Assembly (NCBI GenBank): GCA_012519465.1 | Contig: JAAYQD010000161.1 | Coordinates: 1 to 9,657, forward strand | DNA length: 9,657 bases | Reading direction: 5' to 3' | Source of the DNA: Candidatus Cloacimonadota bacterium | Lineage (GTDB): Bacteria; Cloacimonadota; Cloacimonadia; Cloacimonadales; Cloacimonadaceae | Part shown: positions 7,501-9,657 of the stretch, in pieces | How the letters are laid out: every line of letters begins with the position of its first letter | Position numbering within the stretch: position 1 is the stretch's first letter | Program-made: the position numbers and the translations under genes | Notes under the pieces: generated by a model | The model's database searches: none | What the model was told of the DNA's origin: nothing | What the model saw: only the letters and a program-made list of their open reading frames with translations

Positions 7501-7604
7501 TTACATACCCTGAGGTTGCTTATGTATACAACAAGGCAATCAGTAACCCCTCAATGGTTAATAACCACCGTGGCGTCACATTTGGCGTTTCATTCAACTT
7601 CTAA
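4554..7604 (+). CDS. TonB-dependent outer-membrane receptor with N-terminal carboxypeptidase-regulatory-like domain
   Basis: A 1016-residue outer-membrane transporter that imports a substrate using energy relayed by TonB. Residues 1-20 are a signal peptide (charged start, hydrophobic core, LLNA-A cleavage region). Residues about 24-105 form a carboxypeptidase-regulatory-like beta domain. STVTVTA (112-118) looks like a TonB box. The plug follows, with HVRGGRSNEVNFTVDGM at 165-181, GGFPAEYGNAQSGVINIVT at 208-226, then a long aromatic-rich beta barrel ending in GVSFNF, a barrel-type terminal Phe. DNDGDGVFD (452-460) is an aspartate-rich calcium-loop-like motif. An ATG at 4527 would add nine residues, but GGGAGG (4541-4546) is seven bases before the ATG at 4554, where the signal peptide begins. 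No SusD-like partner follows, so a SusC glycan system is not supported; the substrate is unknown. It leads the operon with exbB, exbD and tonB genes. Confidence 0.93.
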   Translation: MRKYALILLILIGSIALLNAATTGKLAVRVRDGSGRAIEFVNVSVMQNNRTLTGGRTNNKGTAIIINIPPGFYTVKFTLVGYDDYIVNQVRIQVDQTTSLSPVMNKKGVVLSTVTVTAEPDRVERDRVGSATQIDMTNMADVAVTDVAGVVAMQAGVTNIGGELHVRGGRSNEVNFTVDGMSVSDPVDGGSALGVDLDAIKDMKVMTGGFPAEYGNAQSGVINIVTKDGDPFYSGKVEYNTDHIIGSGRNMDVIKFAIGGPVIPFGSEDLKERFTFYLNAGGEWQDGRLKDYWIGDPMKDYFFGNTQLLEYEYDAYNPYDKRKSFAGIDFGNRNYNGYNANLKAKYVFSPTQNMTFAVRGDRNYNYGYSYGWRYALQHYWVQEINQRQYIGTYDHVLNNQMNFKLKASYYQKTSNSGPRGIDRGNYLFKHGMVESQYIDDALMGEYGYDSVDNDGDGVFDFGFLPSYFWTYRIAGLEDPRSISGFMAPGSIFDNFVDDVTSTVNLRGDFEYQINETHLAKTGLELIKHNIKKDQMQNFLTVYEDRRQASLNRVFNEADLANWTPQYEYITDENGDQVIKLRELDGHPVILNIPNGLYYVYITEDEKMIPIYHSDDYFRAAKEASGKRDGYQADPWQIAYYIQDKMEWEGMIVNAGLRLDFWYLGTSYKVLEDNGVYRSVDFDSKDRFQAMISPRLGVSHPITERDVLRFAYNYQNQLPQMQYIFTSKTPEDANISDTVITVGNPTLEPQITVTYEVGLSHQLSDDYVLDATAYYKNLYNYVSTVKEKKPGEEQISWYKFISEDYGSTRGIDLQLEKLLSNFYTWNVAYSLAWANGNNSSTVIQDEMTNLREFPLDWDIRHNLNTSFTFRIGRGEEFFVPFTDFILPLDDFSANLNWSFASGAPYTPQSIEGNNMLDTNSKRMRWTNQANLRLTKGFVLPGNMSVRAFMDVENIFKKTNILSVYPKTGSPYETGEDISDTVTGFTYPEVAYVYNKAISNPSMVNNHRGVTFGVSFNF

Positions 7605-7633
7605 ATTTTAGTTCCCTAAGGAGGAATATTATA

Positions 7634-8398
7634 ATGAACAAGAAAACTGCATGGATACTGCTGACTGTCATGGCAATCATGATGCTTTGTTCAGCATTGG
7701 GCGCTCAGGAAGCTGCCGAAGCAGTGGCAGAGGAAGCCGCTGCCTCCGCCGGTGGCTCAAAGAATATAGCTGAGTTTGTGTTTGGAAGCGGTATGGTAAA
7801 ATGGTTTAAAGACGGTGGCTGGGCGATGTGGCCCATCCTCTTGGTCACCATTTACGGCCTTGCCTATATCATCTGGAAATTCATAACCTTGATTCATGCC
7901 AAGATCAACCTGAACAACTTTTTGGGACGCATCGTTCCTTTGGTTCAGGAAGGTAAATACAAAGAAGCTGTAGATATCGCAGCCAAGACTCGAGGCCCTG
8001 TGGCAGCTATTGTTCATGCCGGATTGGTGAAGGCAAATATGGGTATGGACGCAGTGGAAAAATCTATGGAAAACGCTGCCATGATCGAGATGAGCTATCT
8101 GGAGAAAGGCTTTATCGAGCTTTCCACCACCATCACCCTTGCTCCCATGCTGGGCTTTTTGGGAACCGTTGCTGGTATGATCTCTGCTTTTGATGCCATC
8201 GCCGCAGCCCGCGCAGTGGACGCCACCATCGTGGCATCCGGTATCAAAATCGCTCTTATCACCACGGAAGCTGGCCTTATCGTGGCCATTCCCGTGCAAT
8301 TCTTTAATAACATCTTCACGACCATGGTGGACGGCCTGGTTATAGATATGCAACGTGCCTCCGAGAAAGTCATTGAAGCCCTTATAGAGAAAAAGTAA
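7634..8398 (+). CDS. exbB: ExbB/TolQ/MotA-family proton channel subunit
   Basis: An inner-membrane subunit which, with ExbD, uses the proton motive force to drive TonB. The 254 residues begin with a signal-peptide-like segment (1-23, ending ALGAQ), followed by an Ala/Glu-rich periplasmic stretch, then membrane spans at about 63-84, 160-188 and 201-226, with a cytoplasmic region between the first two. The family core is TLAPMLGFLGTVAGMISAF (168-186) and ALITTEAGLIVAIP (207-220). Thr178 and Thr211 align with ExbB Thr148 and Thr181 of E. coli. The position of E. coli Glu176 is Ile206 here, while a glutamate is found at 212. AGGAGG sits nine bases before the ATG. It starts 29 bases after the receptor and is followed closely by two exbD genes, which favours a Ton role over flagellar MotA or TolQ. 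Confidence 0.9.
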   Translation: MNKKTAWILLTVMAIMMLCSALGAQEAAEAVAEEAAASAGGSKNIAEFVFGSGMVKWFKDGGWAMWPILLVTIYGLAYIIWKFITLIHAKINLNNFLGRIVPLVQEGKYKEAVDIAAKTRGPVAAIVHAGLVKANMGMDAVEKSMENAAMIEMSYLEKGFIELSTTITLAPMLGFLGTVAGMISAFDAIAAARAVDATIVASGIKIALITTEAGLIVAIPVQFFNNIFTTMVDGLVIDMQRASEKVIEALIEKK

Positions 8399-8405
8399 GG
8401 GGGAT

Positions 8406-8834
8406 ATGATGAAAGTCGGCCGCAAGAGGAAAGGTAAAGCTGAGATACCGACAGCGTCGATGTCCGACATTGCCTTTTTGCTCATTGTCTTCTTCATGGC
8501 AACCACCAAGTTTGACGTGAAAGAAGGTATCAAAATAGTCCTGCCGGCGGCGGCCCCTGAAGGATCCCAGAAAGCTGAAACCATCCAACTGGGCGAAGAC
8601 AAGATGACCCGCCTCCAGATAGAAGCAGATGGTACTATTGCTGTGAATAAAGAGGCACCGCGTGAGATTGAAAATCACGAGTTGGACAACATTATTATGA
8701 AGAAATTGCAAGATAATAATGATATGATCTTCAAAGTGATCACCGATCGTGATGCCGAATACAGCCAAATGATCCGCGTGGTGGATAGGCTGAAATCCCA
8801 GAGAGCCGAAAAGATCTCTCTATCCACAAACTAA
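8406..8834 (+). CDS. exbD: ExbD/TolR-family biopolymer transport protein, first copy
   Basis: A single-span inner-membrane protein that forms the proton channel with ExbB and has a periplasmic domain. Of 142 residues, 1-19 are a basic cytoplasmic tail, about 20-36 form the span (SDIAFLLIVFFMATT), and the rest is periplasmic. Asp21 in SMSDIAFLL matches the conserved membrane aspartate (Asp25 in E. coli ExbD) that carries protons. IKIVLPAA after the span is the usual conserved strand with LP. The periplasmic part ends with IFKVITDRDAEYSQMIRVVDRLK, typical of the ExbD/TolR fold. Two adjacent ATGs occur at 8406 and 8409; the AAGGGGG at 8397-8403 is two or five bases away, so the second start is more likely by spacing and would remove one residue. 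It starts seven bases after exbB, so translation is probably coupled. Confidence 0.9.
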   Translation: MMKVGRKRKGKAEIPTASMSDIAFLLIVFFMATTKFDVKEGIKIVLPAAAPEGSQKAETIQLGEDKMTRLQIEADGTIAVNKEAPREIENHELDNIIMKKLQDNNDMIFKVITDRDAEYSQMIRVVDRLKSQRAEKISLSTN

Positions 8835-8844
8835 AGGAGATGCC

Positions 8845-9279
8845 ATGGCAAAGATACAAAAAGGTAAACAAAACCGCGAAGCCTTCATCCCTACAAGCTC
8901 GATGTCAGACATTGCTTTCCTGCTGCTACTGTTTTTCATGGTATCCACCGTGTTTGTGCAGGAAAAGAAATTCTGGGTGGAAAGAGATCGCTGGCCAAGA
9001 GCGGATACCATTGAACGCATCCCGCGCAATAATACCACCACCATCTACGTAATGAAAGATGAAACCATCCTTATAGATGACGTTCCCACCAAAATTGAAA
9101 GCGAAGAGGACGTCATGATTACAAACGCCCTCATCGCCAAAAAAGATGAGAATCCAGAAATCGTTGTCTGTTTTCGCACCGATAGGGAAACCAAATATGG
9201 TGCCATGTCAGACGTAATGCGCCAATTGCAGGATGCAGAAACCCTGGTAGTGGCTTTTGAAGCCCAAAAGCAACATTAA
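8845..9279 (+). CDS. ExbD/TolR-family protein, second divergent copy
   Basis: A second ExbD-like subunit of 144 residues, ten bases after the first. It has the same layout: basic tail (1-13), span at about 21-38 and a periplasmic domain. Asp22 in SMSDIAFLLLLFFMVST is the proton-carrying aspartate. After the span it diverges: instead of the usual LP-containing strand it has FWVERDRWPRAD, then TTTIYVMKDETILIDD, and a family-typical end at IVVCFRTDRETKYGAMSDVMRQLQDAE. The two copies agree in the span and fold motifs but differ widely elsewhere, so this looks like an old paralogue rather than a recent duplication. AAGGAG is about five bases before the ATG. It may form a mixed ExbD dimer with the first copy inside the ExbB pore, but that is inference. 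Confidence 0.88.
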   Translation: MAKIQKGKQNREAFIPTSSMSDIAFLLLLFFMVSTVFVQEKKFWVERDRWPRADTIERIPRNNTTTIYVMKDETILIDDVPTKIESEEDVMITNALIAKKDENPEIVVCFRTDRETKYGAMSDVMRQLQDAETLVVAFEAQKQH

Positions 9280-9289
9280 GAGGTGTATT

Positions 9290-9657
9290 ATGGAAAACAA
9301 AATGTATGACTGGAAAGACGTGGCAAATGCCCAATTTGCCAAAGCCGTCTCACTATCCCTGGTGCTGCTTACGTTTGTGCTGATGGTTACGCCCAATATC
9401 GAGGTTCGTAAGCAAAAATTCTCCACCACACAAACCGAGCTGGTGGATATCCCCATGGAAGAGCGTGAAAAACTGGAACCACCACCCACTGAGATTCAAA
9501 TCGATATTCCGATTGTGATTAGTGACGACCTCTCTGAGGGGCAAACAGACCCGGAACTACTGGCAAAGCATGAACAGTTTTTGACGGATTTTGGAACCCC
9601 ACGCCCCGCGGCATCTTTATTTGAAGGTGACGGCGAGATGGTGGAATTCGTGGCTTA
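9290..9657 (+). CDS. TonB-like energy transducer, N-terminal 122 residues (3' end outside window)
   Basis: An open frame from ATG 9290 runs off the end of the window without a stop. The N-terminus is a cytoplasmic tail (1-16) followed by one membrane span at about 17-34 (AKAVSLSLVLLTFVLMV), then a periplasmic region with an EKLEPPP proline segment (60-66) and acidic linkers, ending at MVEFVA. Proline-rich linker plus N-terminal anchor, and placement after exbB and two exbD genes, point to TonB; the receptor-binding C-terminal domain that would prove it lies beyond the window. The MVEFVA end resembles the start of TonB C-terminal regions in FCB bacteria. GAGGTG lies six bases before the ATG. 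No histidine is present in the span, unlike His20 of E. coli TonB. It starts ten bases after the second exbD. Confidence 0.78.
   Translation, partial: MENKMYDWKDVANAQFAKAVSLSLVLLTFVLMVTPNIEVRKQKFSTTQTELVDIPMEEREKLEPPPTEIQIDIPIVISDDLSEGQTDPELLAKHEQFLTDFGTPRPAASLFEGDGEMVEFVA

Noticed and set aside
4554..7604. SusC-type glycan receptor
   Set aside because: The N-terminal domain is shared with SusC, but no SusD-like lipoprotein gene follows; the next gene is exbB.

Overview
All recognisable genes lie on the + strand of what looks like a bacterial chromosome. The organism is a diderm: the window has an outer-membrane TonB-dependent receptor with its ExbB, ExbD and TonB energising genes. The receptor with an N-terminal carboxypeptidase-regulatory-like domain, the tandem ExbD genes and the style of the TonB protein suggest the Fibrobacteres-Chlorobi-Bacteroidetes (FCB) group or a relative such as Cloacimonadota. 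This placement is inferred from protein style only. No rRNA or marker gene here fixes it.

Left half (1-4156), core metabolism: the 3' end of glyS (glycyl-tRNA synthetase beta subunit), a short-form pta (phosphate acetyltransferase), an aspC-type class I aminotransferase, an unrecognised 81-residue single-span membrane protein, and purM (AIR synthase). Gaps are 50, 27, 15 and 91 bases. The block through the small membrane protein could be one transcript; purM has a longer leader and may have its own promoter.

Central non-coding gap (4157-4553, about 400 bases): this holds most of the unexplained structure. In order it contains two antisense-like and three sense copies of an 11-base motif that form an imperfect inverted repeat, an array of alternating ATCAAT/ATTGAT half-sites about every 12 bases, a candidate promoter with a 7-8-7 inverted repeat laid across its -10 region, and a leader hairpin just before the receptor's ribosome binding site.

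Right half (4554-9657), a self-contained Ton system: a 1016-residue TonB-dependent receptor, an ExbB/TolQ-like proton channel subunit with a signal-peptide-like N-terminus, two different ExbD-like subunits, and the start of a TonB-like protein that runs off the window. The intergenic gaps are only about 7-29 bases, so this looks like one operon in which the receptor is made with its own energy-transduction machinery. The substrate cannot be read from the sequence. The ExbB and TonB proteins lack the polar residues (Glu176 and His20 in E. coli numbering) usually associated with proton-motive-force coupling, and ExbB has an acidic residue six positions further along the same helix. No mobile element, CRISPR array, tRNA or rRNA gene was seen.
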